DNA of 64,000 nt from contig OX485805.1 in the NCBI GenBank assembly GCA_950295325.1, positions 22,121,501-22,185,500 of the forward strand, given 5' to 3'. The notes beneath the pieces were generated by a model. It was not told where the DNA came from. It did not search any database and saw nothing but the letters and a program-made list of their open reading frames with translations. Origin of the DNA: Polytrichum commune. Its lineage: Eukaryota; Streptophyta; Polytrichopsida; Polytrichales; Polytrichaceae. Position 1 is the first letter of the stretch. Every line of letters starts with the position of its first letter. Position numbers and translations under genes: made by a program. This document shows, piece after piece, positions 26,401 to 37,034 of this stretch.

Positions 26401-27595
26401 TGCACTGCAATATCGCTCGTGACTCAACAGATCAAAGCCAAACCTCTTATGTTCTCCACTTTAAGTATTAATCTACCTCGGAAGACTCACTGTAAAGGGA
26501 AATAGATTCTTGACTATTTTTTTCCCTCTCCATTTTTCTAGGCGCCCAGACACTCTTTAGTTCCACCAGAAGATACTAAGTTCCAGCACTTATACCCCGG
26601 AAATTGCTTGGTTCATTGCATGATCATTGTCTGACCAGGGCCTTATGTCAACGAGTGAACTGAGGCTTACCTTTATTGCGAGCTTGAAATGTTTGAAAAT
26701 CTTCAATGACGTATTTCAGTGGCATCTGCAGCACTGATACTCCTGCGGTGTTCTGACCTCCCCTGACCTGTCCATTTAGCATGATTCGCTCCTCCAGTGT
26801 AACATTACTGGCCCGTACGTCATCTGATATAGTCTCCAATGTGCTTAAGGATGCCGAGACTTGGGAATGCGCAGGCTCAGAGATCACATCGTCCTCAAAA
26901 ACTACAAAGGAATTTCTCTTCCTTCCCTTAGTCTTGGATCTGGACAACGGTGTAAGAAACATTCTGAGAATGGCCTTCGTCGGGAACCATGGAAGTATGT
27001 GACACAGCAACTTTCTTCTATTTCTGAACAAAATTCTTCTACTCCTTGAGTATTGCTCACATAGCATGGAATCGTTAGCTTGGGAAATTGCTCACTAAAC
27101 CCGACACATTGGTGAATGCCCGGAAAGGCCTCATACCTTGTCCCGCCTTTAACTCATGAAGCGAACCAATTAAAACCCACCTAGTTGTAGGCTGTTTCGA
27201 CAAATTGATGTAATACATAATGCTGCCGGTTGCGAGGCATAGTAATGAGGCATAATTACCGCACAATCCGAATAAGTCATTGTCATACGAGGAGATTTAG
27301 ACATGAAATTTCCGAGTCCTACATTAAGGAGACGAGAGACATACCTTGGCTTAAAATTGTAAGGACTCACGTCAACCTGGAGTGGTCGATGCTTAGTAAG
27401 CCGGCCCCTACCGGATCCAGACTTCAGCTGAAACTTTCTCGCAATATCCTTGAGATAACGAGGCCGCGTTTTCGAGCCGCTAAGGCTCAATCTCCGTCCC
27501 CCGCTCCTCCCCAAGCTCGTCCTAACCTCCTCCCCTTTCTTCCGTCTACCATGCACGGGTGTATTCTCCTTATCATCATCCTCCTCACCCGCCAT
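20472..27595 (-). CDS. CENPC: Centromere protein C (CENP-C), 14 exons, 1,057 aa
   Basis: Inner-kinetochore protein that binds CENP-A/CENH3 nucleosomes. My exons, in minus-strand order: 27595-27345, 26939-26671, 26355-26050, 25923-25501, 25409-25308, 24972-24041, 23709-23631, 23214-23038, 22734-22634, 22123-22075, 21839-21745, 21249-21126, 20982-20875, 20629-20472. They total 3,174 nt, all have GT..AG borders and every phase matches. The diagnostic part is the CENP-C motif at residues ~978-1003 ([14 protein letters not shown], then LYGRVHS). It is followed by the plant-type tail ([10 protein letters not shown] ... [18 protein letters not shown]), which ends at residue 1057 without the long cupin tail of fungal and animal homologues. 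The rest is acidic, Ser/Glu-rich and low in conservation, as is usual for the family. The start is ATG 27595; the upstream in-frame GTG at 27670 is not a credible plant start. A second possible exon-4 donor lies in the GCAG|GTGACC context ~50 bp before the chosen one. Confidence 0.93.
20857..20982 (-). other. CENPC: CENP-C motif exon
   Basis: Exon 13 (20982-20875) encodes the nucleosome-binding signature: STRIRSKP, then two adjacent tryptophans, then GEKMLYGRV. In CENP-C the basic residues contact the H2A/H2B acidic patch and the paired aromatics contact the CENP-A tail. Here both aromatics are Trp, whereas many plants have Tyr-Trp. The donor after TTCAA is GTAAGG. Confidence 0.9.
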
Positions 27596-28360
27596 TGAGC
27601 CCCTACACCCCAACCTACCTTCCACCAATTCTCCCAATGCCTGCCCCCTCACATAGCTCTCTCTCCCCACCAGACCTCAGCTCACTAAACATCAACTTCC
27701 ATTCTCTCCGCCATCGAACACCACAGCACGACACTGCACAACCTTTACCTTAACATGTAACCCTCAGAAACCAAACTCCTTTTCTTCCTTTTCTTCTACT
27801 TCGGAACCGATCCCACGGCATTCAAATTATCCTCTGCCATTCCTTCCACATCTCCTTGCATATTCCTGTCGCTCTAACGATGCCCGAGAACTTCTCCAAC
27901 CTCAACCCTAACACATTACTGCAACCTTCACTTTAACACGTGTGCAAACCTCACAAACCAAACTCCTCTCCTTCGCTTCCTTTTACTCTGGAACCGATCC
28001 CACGGCATTCAAATTCTCCTCTGTCATTCCTTCCGCATCTGTTTGCGTATTCCCTTCGTTCTAACGATGCCCGAGAACGCCTCCAAACCCTAACATCTTA
28101 CACATTAACAGAGGGTCCGAGGAGCCTGTTTCCCATTCTGCTCCGAAACTCGTCGCACGGCATTCAAATTCTCCCCCACCATTCCTGCTGAGAGTGCCGT
28201 GAGAGTGTCAGAGAATGTCAGGGACTAGCATTGCTATAGCGATATTGCAATCTGTGTTGCTTGTTGCATCTGCATTGCGATGATGATCTTCCCTTAGACG
28301 CATTTTTGCGAAGGGAATGAGAACGCACAGTGAAAAGAAAAGGAAGGGAGAGGGTGAGTA
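27596..28360 (-). promoter_or_regulatory. CENP-C 5' flank: CpG-richer, with a ~187-bp tandem block
   Basis: A block containing GGAACCGATCCCACGGCATT, TTCCTTC, CTAACGATGCCCGAGAAC and AACCCTAACA occurs at about 27765-27950 and again at 27951-28110. A shorter third copy (GAAACTCGTCGCACGGCATT) follows at about 28140-28190. The sequence is visibly richer in CpG and C than the flanking repeats, which fits a promoter and 5' UTR. The transcription start cannot be placed. Confidence 0.55.
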
Positions 28361-29149
28361 GCGCCTTTAGGGTTTGAATGTGCGTTTTGGCGGGGCTTCA
28401 TGACCGTTTCCCCTGGGCCTGGAAACTATCATCCATCCGTTTATAGGGATTTCATCCGTGTGCGAAAGAAATTGGGCAGGCTTGGAAGACATTGTTCATC
28501 CACAGAGGACGAACGTCCAATAAGAAACGGATGGGAAACTTCGTAGGAAAGATTATCCGCACAACAAAAGGGTAAAGTTAGAATTTCATTGTCTGAGTGA
28601 GTAAGATATTTGAGCCTACAAGTGACACTTTCAGAAACTTGTGCTATTTCAGGCATGTTAAATAGCTTGGAAAGTTTTCAAATAAATTTCATAGATTAGC
28701 AAATCTATACAAAATCTACACACAAAAGAATTCAAAAACTCATATGCAACCTATAGAAAATCACTGAGTTGTGTTAAGAAGTGAATCTTTTACTCTCCAG
28801 TATGAGGGTCCATTGATGTTGAATTGCATACGAGAATCACCACGAAATTTTTCTTATTATAGATGAGGGTTTTCCCTTTTGTGAATCACTTCTTACACAC
28901 ACCTTGTTGAGTGAATAGGTTCCCCAACTACAGTAGCCATTACGATTGGCCAAAGTTGATGCTCTTCTTAAAGCATTCTTGAAGCATCCTTCGTACACCA
29001 CTATTATGAATGGTCGAAGTGGTGCTATTTTGTACTTAATGTTGCATATGCTTAATTGCTTTGAGCGTTGAGTTACACAATGCCACACTATTGCACTCAC
29101 TTGTTGATAGCTTAAGGATGAAAAGGAGGTGTTGCCAAAAGGAAGGAGT
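28361..29149. other. Intergenic, no gene recognised
   Basis: Short minus-strand frames at 28441-28656 and 28837-29100 have no domain and no splice partner. Nothing else was recognised. Confidence 0.4.
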
Positions 29150-29890
29150 TACTTTAAGGCATTGTTACCTAATTGTAAGCATGCCCAATTCCAATCCTCA
29201 TCTTCAATGGACTCTGATATTTGAGTGGTGCGTGGTTAGGTGTGAATCTAAGACTAGACACCAAAATTACATGTGTTCAAAAGATATTGGACTACGTGTT
29301 CAATATATGATTCAACACTCAAAATGATTGGGGGATCATGTACGATTATTTATTCAAAAAAATAACTTTTCACTTTGACGATGAATGAGATATTTGTATA
29401 AGCTTTAAAATTCATGAGAAAAACGGACACAATTTGGATTTGCTAATTATCTCACGAATCATGTGTTTCATAGCCTACAAGAAGTGGGTTGATAGGACAA
29501 AGTTCCTTTTTTAAGACCTACTTACCTTAAGTGGGCCTTCAATTGATGCTTTTAACTCTACACACACTTCTCTTAGGATATAAACATATGAATACTACAA
29601 GATAATTAGCAAACCCAACTCAAGGATGTAGCCATTTTGCTCATAATGGTAAGGAGCTCATATAAATATCTTATTTGCTATCAATTATGATTAAATGATC
29701 ATGGCTGTCTTCCCCAATTATGTTAATTGTCAAATCGAGAATAATTAATAAATTTTTAACACATAGTGCAACTTCTTATAAACACATGCATCTTATATAT
29801 ATGTTTGTGATCCACACCTAACCACACACCATCACTCAAATCGAGGTGTCCGATTAAGACAAGTAACCAAATTAGGCCCACTTACATGAG
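29150..29890. mobile_element. Large inverted-repeat (foldback) element, ~740 bp
   Basis: The left half contains GTGGTTAGGTGTGAATC, TAATGATTGGG-like text, GAATGAGATATTTGTAT and TTTGCTAATTATCT. The right half carries the same phrases in inverse, in mirror order: AGATAATTAGCAAA, ATATAAATATCTTATTTGC, CCCCAATTATGTT and GATCCACACCTAACCACA. The two arms are roughly 330 bp each and diverged. Single arms of the family occur at about 9060-9460, 15770-15890, 48010-48130 and 52380-52450. There is no coding capacity. Confidence 0.6.
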
Positions 29891-32329
29891 TAAGTGACGG
29901 ATGTTGAAGAAGGATGATAGAATGCACCCATCATCCTAACTATCGATATAGTTCACGAATCAAGGAAACAATCAATCAATGAATATTATAACAATCATTG
30001 ATCATAAACATTGCAAGTGAACTTAGGAAAACTCATTAAATTCGTTTGAAACTATATTCATTGTGTACATGTGTGTTTCTATGAGAGATAGTAAACTATC
30101 CGTGACCACATTGGCTCTACCCTCCTTTGATGTCATGATGCTTCTCAAGTATGGAAACTAGAGAAGTATATTCTTCCCACAAACAAATAATTTTTACAAA
30201 GTTGGACCCTAAAGCATCCCCAACAAGTTTTTTTTAAGGAAGGGGTCTCATGGTAGAATAAGGGCCAGGACTTGTGACATGCAACCCTTGGGCAACCCCC
30301 CAAAAAACTTGTTGAACCTGACCGGAAAATGTTGTATGCCCCGTCTGACTTCAAAAAAGAAGAGTTGTCCTTGCATTCTTGGAGGTTGGCTAGTCCACAA
30401 AAACCATATTGAGTGCACCTCAACCTCAAGGCCCATAATCCAATACATGTGTTCATTTCCACTTAGTAAACAAGCAATTGATTTGGATTTCATTCCCGAA
30501 ATGAAACTATCAATAAAGTATATAATTAACTCATAAGTTAAAGATATGAAAAATCCCTCATTAGCATCGAGGTGATAATTTTTCGCGGTTTACCATTTGA
30601 AAGGGTCGTTGTTGTTTTGAAACTGAGCTTAAAATAATGAGCTTAACAAATTGTCTCCTCCTTCCACAAGTATTCATATACATTCAATCTAAATAAGTGC
30701 GGTTACCTACAGAGAAGGAAGGTAGGGTCAACTTTCGTGGAGCATATTGAGCACTTGCCCTTATTATTTGTTTTTGTGAAAAGCAATGGGGGTTTGGCTA
30801 CATGATGAGTTCAAAAGCCATCGAGGTGGCAAGCATAAGATTTTTTTATGGAGTTTGGGGTGGCTATATTTAGATGAATCAAAGGGAGTATTTTGGTGAA
30901 TACATGGAACCTATGTGTCAATTTGGGTGGCAACTTCTAATTGTACATGGAAGAAATCCAAGGCTACATATGTGCTTCAATAAATATAAAATAATAAGCA
31001 ATCCTATATTTATGTTCATATTTTGCAAGTGGCCACACAAAGCACAAACTAAGGTCAAAGCATCTATAGCCAACAAGTTCATTTAACCACTCACTAGGGT
31101 AAATGTAAGGCCAACATGGATGAGATCTATATTTTTTAGGCAAACGGAGTTAAGGTTCATGTGGTGGAGGCTTGTGATTGATTACCCTCTTAAGAGTTTG
31201 GACAATTATTGTAGCCAAGAACTAGCATCTAGATGAGCGGTCATGGGTTAACTTGTAGGTTAAATGTGTGTCTCCCTATACTTTACCCCTTCAAAATTTT
31301 AAAATTTCCATACTCATGAAATTTTATTTATTTTAAAATTTTAAAATTTTTGCATTCTCTTCAAAATTTGTTTCTCCTTGCAAGAAAAATAATCCTGAGC
31401 TATTACTCCTCATAAATAAATGAAAAGATACTATTTTATCAGTTATAAATGCCTCGACCTTAAGTGGGAAGTTGGCTACGTATTGAAATTAGCTACACAA
31501 GAAAATTGCACTAGCCCCTTCAACCTCTTGAGGCTTCCAAGTTCAACTAACTTAGGTTGCAAATGTATGAGAGGATTAGCATGCACATATCATTTGTTTC
31601 AAGCCGTTAGCAACATCTTAGGCCAACAAGTGTTTCACTAACCCTCTTAAATATCAATGTGCACCCCAATTGCACCAATTTGCACACATATAAGATGATC
31701 AACATCAAAACATCCTACACTTGAAGTACCTAATACATGTTTACATCCAAAAAGATTGGACCACCCCACTTGAACAAGAGAACACACCCAAAATGAACAT
31801 CATTGCTTAAAAAGACCACTCATACAATCACACATACAAGTACAAATATGCATAGAAGGAGGTTGGTGCCTTCAAGCACCAACAATGCATTCCACTCCGA
31901 AACTTGAAATTTGGTACCCAAAATTCTTAAACTCCACTACAATCAAAAGGAAGTGCTACTAATTGTCACTACATGAATAAAGAGACTGCAAGGTACAAGC
32001 TAAGAGAAGCCATGCGCACATGATACTCTTCGCTAAGGCGTTTGTCACTATAGTTCCCACCACCTAGACGGCGTAGTGAAGGTGAACATACAGCGGTGAT
32101 GGCGAAGAGCAAATTTTGATTTTTACACCTCGCCACTTTCGCCAGGTTCATCAATTCTAGACTACACGGTGAGAGGCTAAATGAAGGCATACACCTTCAT
32201 GTGCAAGGGCTAAGAGCAAGAAGGTGGTGACCATAGGGGTGGAATATGGAGGAGAAAGTGGCGAGACCACTCACCCTACCCAACTAACCCTAGGTGACTC
32301 GAGCCCTTGGATGGGAGGATGAGCTCCAT
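29891..32329. other. Non-coding, no gene recognised
   Basis: Frames at 30145-30536, 30874-31086, 31420-31641 and 31969-32190 are short, unspliced and without recognisable domains. The stretch at 31310-31360 is a low-complexity AAAATTTTAAAATTT run. Confidence 0.4.
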
Positions 32330-32590
32330 CCATAGCTCACAATGAAGCTCATTGGCTGCTCCCATAAATGAAGCTTAGAAGCATGTCACACGTTTTAAGG
32401 CGACTCCACTTCACCCATGGCTCACAATGGAGCTCATTGGCTACTCCCATAAATGGAGCTTACAGGCATGTCCCAAATTTTAGGCAAATCCACTTCACTC
32501 ATGGCTCCCGGTGGAGCTAATTGGTTACTCCCATAAATGTAGTTTAGAGGCATGTCCCAAATTTTAAGGCGACTCCACTCCACCCATGTA
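32330..32590 (+). repeat. Tandem repeat, three ~90-bp units
   Basis: Units begin near 32334, 32419 and 32513 with GGCTCACAATGGAGCTCATTGG or close variants. They continue through CTCCCATAAATG, GGCATGTCCCAAATTTTA and GACTCCACTTCACCCATG. The units are diverged and there is no ORF. Confidence 0.75.
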
Positions 32591-33230
32591 AAGCTAGTTG
32601 GCGCCACCTCTTAACCAATAAGAGTGGAAGTGGCACCAGGGGTGTTTTTTCACAAGGTCCCTAACATGTCTAGGGACATGTTCATAAAAAAAAAACATTT
32701 CCAGTGGACGGGTTCTTAGAAAATGAACCGGTTTTGGGACGTGTCAAATTCACTTTGGACGGGTTCTAAAAATAACTTTTTTAAAATTAAAAAAATGATA
32801 CAAATATCAATTACGTTATGTCATATATGACATGTGAATATAAGCATAATGCAATCAAACCACTAATACCCAATCAAACTATCAATCTTAAAGTGCTTGA
32901 TTCACCTGCATACATTAATTCATCAACCACAAAATTTAGAACCTTTTTAACATAATGTCAAAGACAACGCTTCCACCATCTTAGGCACATGTAAGGCTCA
33001 AATATCTATTCATACATTGACCCAACAACTTACAAGCTCAACCCTGCAATTTGCTAGGGTTTAACTCGAATTGACAGAAATTTCCTGCACAGCCCTCGAA
33101 TCTGCACTCAACCCACAACAAAAGAGAGGAATAAGACTCTCAAGATTTAGGATGCTAATGAATCGAACATATGCAACTGAAAGCTAAAACAACTGAGAGA
33201 CCGGTGAGAGATTACTTGATTGCAGTCGTC

Positions 33231-33465
33231 AAATGAACCGGTTGAGTTTGAGAAAACACCTGTTGAAGTTCAAGATTGCAGGAGAAGATTGTTCCAGCAA
33301 CACTCTTCAACTTCTTGAATTCGAGTTAGTTTCAAATGAACCGGTTGAGTTTGAGAAAACACCTGTTGAAGTTCAAGATTGCAGGAGGAGATTGTTCCAG
33401 CGGCACTCTCCAGCTTCTTGAATTCCAGTTAGTTTCAAATGAACCGGTTGAGTTTGAGTGACTAA
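33231..33465 (+). repeat. Tandem repeat, 103-bp unit, 2.3 copies
   Basis: AAATGAACCGGTTGAGTTTG recurs at 33231, 33334 and 33437, exactly 103 bp apart. The first two units share GAAAACACCTGTTGAAG and AGATTGTTCCAGC. The 62-codon frame at 33233-33421 simply reads through the repeat. Confidence 0.85.
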
Positions 33466-33659
33466 GTCTAGTTCAGTTTCTCTGAACTAGTCTGTGGATA
33501 AACAGGCAAAATGAGGCAGTGGCAGGCTGGCAAATTGGTAATTATAATAGAAAAAGCAGAAATGAACGAAGATAGTAAGATACTATTGTTTCCAAGTGGC
33601 AAGTGCACCAATCACATGCCGACATCTTTCGGGTTATCTTTATCGATTTGTTTTTTCCT

Positions 33660-33835
33660 TTAACCTTTTCATGGACGGGTTGGTTTAGAAATTACCGGTT
33701 TTGGGACGGGTTGTTTTTTCTTCAACCTTTCCATGGACGGGTTGGTTTTGAAATTACCGGTTTTGGGACGGGTTGCAATTTTTTTTGCCTTTCAATTCGA
33801 GGTTTTGGGACGTGGACGGGTAAAAACTTTGTGAA
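33660..33835 (+). repeat. Short tandem repeat with ACCGGTTTTGGGACGGGTTG core
   Basis: Two ~61-bp units (TTCATGGACGGGTTGG, GAAATTACCGG, TTTTGGGACGGGTTG) start near 33664 and 33725. The same phrases occur earlier at about 32700-32770, so that stretch and this one may be the two ends of one element of roughly 1.1 kb, with the inner repeats in between. Confidence 0.55.
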
Positions 33836-34136
33836 AAAACAGCCCTGAAGTGGCACCTTCGGAGGCAAAATCCGATTTGTTTAACATGTGTATGTAAATC
33901 AATTCACTTGACTGTAGCAAAGCCGCTCCTAGTAGCCGGAAAAAAAGGGGTTGTTGAGTACCATCTGACAAAAAAAAAAAAAAAAAAAAAAACAAGAATG
34001 AAATGATTTTGGCTACATGGTTGTGGATGTACTCATCAAAGGCTTTAAGCCTAGGAATTTCCTTGCCCTTCTCTTCTCCATAACAGAATGAAGAGGTTGC
34101 ATTGGAGGATATTTCTCTACTAGGAGTGTGGGACCT

Positions 34137-34301
34137 AGAACACACTTCAGATTTGACAAGGGTGGTCAGTAGGACATGGCCGCATTCACAAGTATCAAGT
34201 CCAATTTATGATAGTCAAATTGGATTGGACTCGACAATTGTGGATGCGGCTGTGTCTTAATGACCATCCTTGTCAAATTGGAAGTGTGTTCTAGGCCCAC
34301 A
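34137..34301. repeat. 165-bp near-perfect foldback (hairpin)
   Basis: The left arm from GTGGGACCTAGAACACACTT pairs with the right arm ending AAGTGTGTTCTAGGCCCACA, with matching internal blocks TTTGACAAGG, GGTCA, GCCGCAT and GAGTCCAAT or inverses. There is almost no loop. A 23-base poly-A lies 145 bp upstream (33970-33992). It may be a foldback transposon or a small-RNA precursor, and it is unrelated in sequence to the foldback at 13091-13265. Confidence 0.8.
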
Positions 34302-34658
34302 TTTCCTGTCAAAACATTCAATGCCTGGTAGAATTTCTGTCGAGCAGGTCAATATGGGGGATGACAAGAATCTGTGTTGCAAGAATTCGAGACAAATGTT
34401 CGTCAATTGAAACTTAGTTGCTTGGATGTCCCCAAGGGGGGTGTAAATGTATGGTACAATCCCTGAGAGCCTAACTCATTGCCCTGGAGGCTTGCTTTGC
34501 CTTTATCCTATTGCTACCAAAAACTATCAATTTGCAAGCTCCAAAATTCTTCTTTTGGTGGAAGAGTGAAAAATCATCCAGAACAGTATGTTGCATACAC
34601 ATTACAGACCTAAGAGGGGGAAAATCCTTGCCAGACGGCATGCCACATACTCTATCAA

Positions 34659-37034
34659 TCACTCCACTTTGGCTGTCTTCAATTTCCTCATGGTTCTACT
34701 AAATGGCCCGACAGATGAGTCTGTGATGTACTTGTAGATCACATAAGTCCATGAAGTATGGTGAGCCAGGTTCTCATAAAATTCAGGAGCAATTTGCTTG
34801 ACCTGTTGAGAAATGAATCAAAGGTCAGAAGCCATCATATAACTCAAACTTCGAAAAACATTCACTTGCAACGAGCATGAAAAACAATGTAAGTTCGAAT
34901 GAAACACCTCAGTAGATTGCATGCACAAATCCATCTTCACCAAATTGAAGATCACAATGCCAGAAATTTGGCACTTACCCTGTACAGCTTGCAGCCAGGA
35001 ATTCGGGGGAAGTCGTGATGTTCCACATGGTAGCCAACATTCCAGGCCAAAAAGTTGAGAGGGCCATAGTAAGAATAGGTCTCTTGTCCCTTCAGAAACA
35101 CATAGTGCTCTGCAATGAAGTGGCCAGCAATAGGATGCATTCCCCCTCCAAGAAATGTGGAAAGGACCAAGTATATCAAAGCCTTCCACCCTGAACAATA
35201 GATTAATGCGGCATCAAAAGACAGTTGGGCAACTAAGTTTGAAACCTCCCATAAACCTGGGGTTTTTGGATTGAGGAAGAGGGGCCTGAGAGCATAGAAG
35301 AACAGTTGGCATAACACCCACAGTAATTTTGCCAAGGTGTTGGTCACAACCCGTCCTTCTGTGTAACTTGGGATGTCCATGTCATACCCTTCAACCCCTT
35401 GGTACCTGTGGTGCTCCAGATGATACTTTTGGAATGTCACTGACATGGGTATACTGATTGGTAGGTTTGCAAACACGCCAAGGAACCGATTGTAGATAGG
35501 TGTTGAGAAGGCCAGATTATGACTAAGCTCATGAATAGCGAGAAATAAGTTGTGGTTGAGAAAAGCCCCAAAGCAGTAGGCTACTGCTATCAGAATGGGC
35601 CATCTTGCATCTTGCATGACAGTTGCTGTCCAGGTTTGTAAAACTACAACAGAAACAACCTGCAAAAAGCCCACATACAGGTGTAATTAGACCTTCCTTT
35701 GTTATATCAAACACATCTTACCAGATGTGGGTAATCAAAGATTTGAAATAACCTATTTGGGAAATAACCTAGTCAAACCTACATCGAGATTTTAAGCCAA
35801 AGCTTTCCACTTCAGGAAGGCTCATCCAGCTAAAATCTGGAATCACAGACCATTCTGAGAAACGAAGGAATGCAACGCTGAAAGACTCCAGCACAAACCG
35901 ATACAGGATGCCAAACATGCTATTCCATGGAGGAGAGAACATAACGAGGACTCCTTCCACTCACTAAGAATCATAGTGTTCTTTTGACATTTTTGCTCCC
36001 AAGATATGGACAGCCAAGAACATGCTATACGTGCAAAATGTGCACATACATGTAACCATTACCAAACGTGCACCTACATGTAGACACTAGCGAATGTCGT
36101 GTTAAGGGATCCATTCCTTTACTCGAACAAACCAGCAACTTCGTTTTTACCACGGTTCTCATTCCAGGCGCCTCCCCTGTTCCTGAAACTTTTATCTTGC
36201 AATCCTTTGACTGCTTAGCATTGTTGCCTGGGAAGCACTCCCTTCCATCAGGGCTCCTTGCACGGCTCGTAAAACCCTCAACGACCTTACCAGTATCATT
36301 AATGATTGACATTCAATATCCTTAATTCAGATATTTCTTACGACATTTTTGCTCCTGAGAGTTGTAGAGTCAAAAACATGTCATGTGCAAATGTGCACCT
36401 ACAAGTGACCATTTAGCAGGTGTTTGTCTTGAAGGACACATTATTTCACTCGAACTCAAATTCTTTCACGGTTGTCATTCAGGGAGCCTCCCCTGTTCCT
36501 AAATTTTTTTTATCTTGCAATCCTTTGACTGCTTTGAATTATCTCCTGAGAGGCATTGTCTTCTTTCAGGGTTCCTTGGACGGATCCTAAAACCCTCGAC
36601 GACCTTACCAGTCTCGCACAGAGTACCGTCCACGGGGCGTACAGAGGCTTAATTCTCTTTTGCAGCTCACAGTGGGTGCAGACACGCATCATCGAACAAG
36701 GAGAAAAATCATCTCCATACGTACGTGTAACTGACATTACCAAAGTGCTTCACAATCTACTGACATAACCATCACGTTTCAGTTGAGGTTTCTAAAAAGA
36801 GAGGAGGCCCTAAATAAATCTCACCTGTGCAAATGCCCAGGGATCTGGTCCAAAGAGCTCCCGAATCTCGGGATGTGCTGCTAATATTTGCTTCCGCCTG
36901 GTGGCGTGTGGTTCATCCGTTTCAGACCAGAAGAAATCGGTTGCCATTTCATTCCCATTCTCAGACTTCGGCTCTCCCATGATTGGCACCGGGTGCGGCG
37001 TCGTTAGCAATCCCCCATCACCGCCACGGCCCAT
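34659..37034 (-). CDS. DES1: Sphingolipid delta-4 desaturase (DES1/DEGS type), 3 exons, 344 aa
   Basis: ER membrane di-iron desaturase that introduces the 4,5 double bond into the dihydroceramide long-chain base. Exons on the minus strand are 37034-36825, 35659-34979 and 34802-34659 (1,035 nt, all phase 0, GT..AG). The N-terminal lipid-desaturase region reads [15 protein letters not shown]...[13 protein letters not shown] (residues ~44-67). The three histidine boxes are intact: HELSH at 113-117, HLEHH at 150-154 and HVEHH at 281-285 (within [16 protein letters not shown]). Hydrophobic stretches lie around 91-112, 180-198 and 213-240. Length and boxes match the family, so the enzyme should be active. 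The start is ATG 37034 in a GCCATGG context; an upstream in-frame GTG at 37070 was rejected. Intron 1 (1,165 bp) holds a diverged tandem duplication. Confidence 0.96.
35986..36620. repeat. Diverged tandem duplication inside DES1 intron 1
   Basis: Two units about 356 bp apart start at 35986 and 36342 with GACATTTTTGCTCC. They share GTGCACCTACA, CTCCCCTGTTCCT, ATCTTGCAATCCTTTGACTG, AAAACCCTC and ACGACCTTACCAGT. Both lie wholly in the intron and have no reading frame of note. Confidence 0.8.

Noticed and set aside
27596-27670. Upstream extension of CENP-C to a start at 27670
   Set aside because: The codon there is GTG, not ATG. ATG 27595 is the first credible start.
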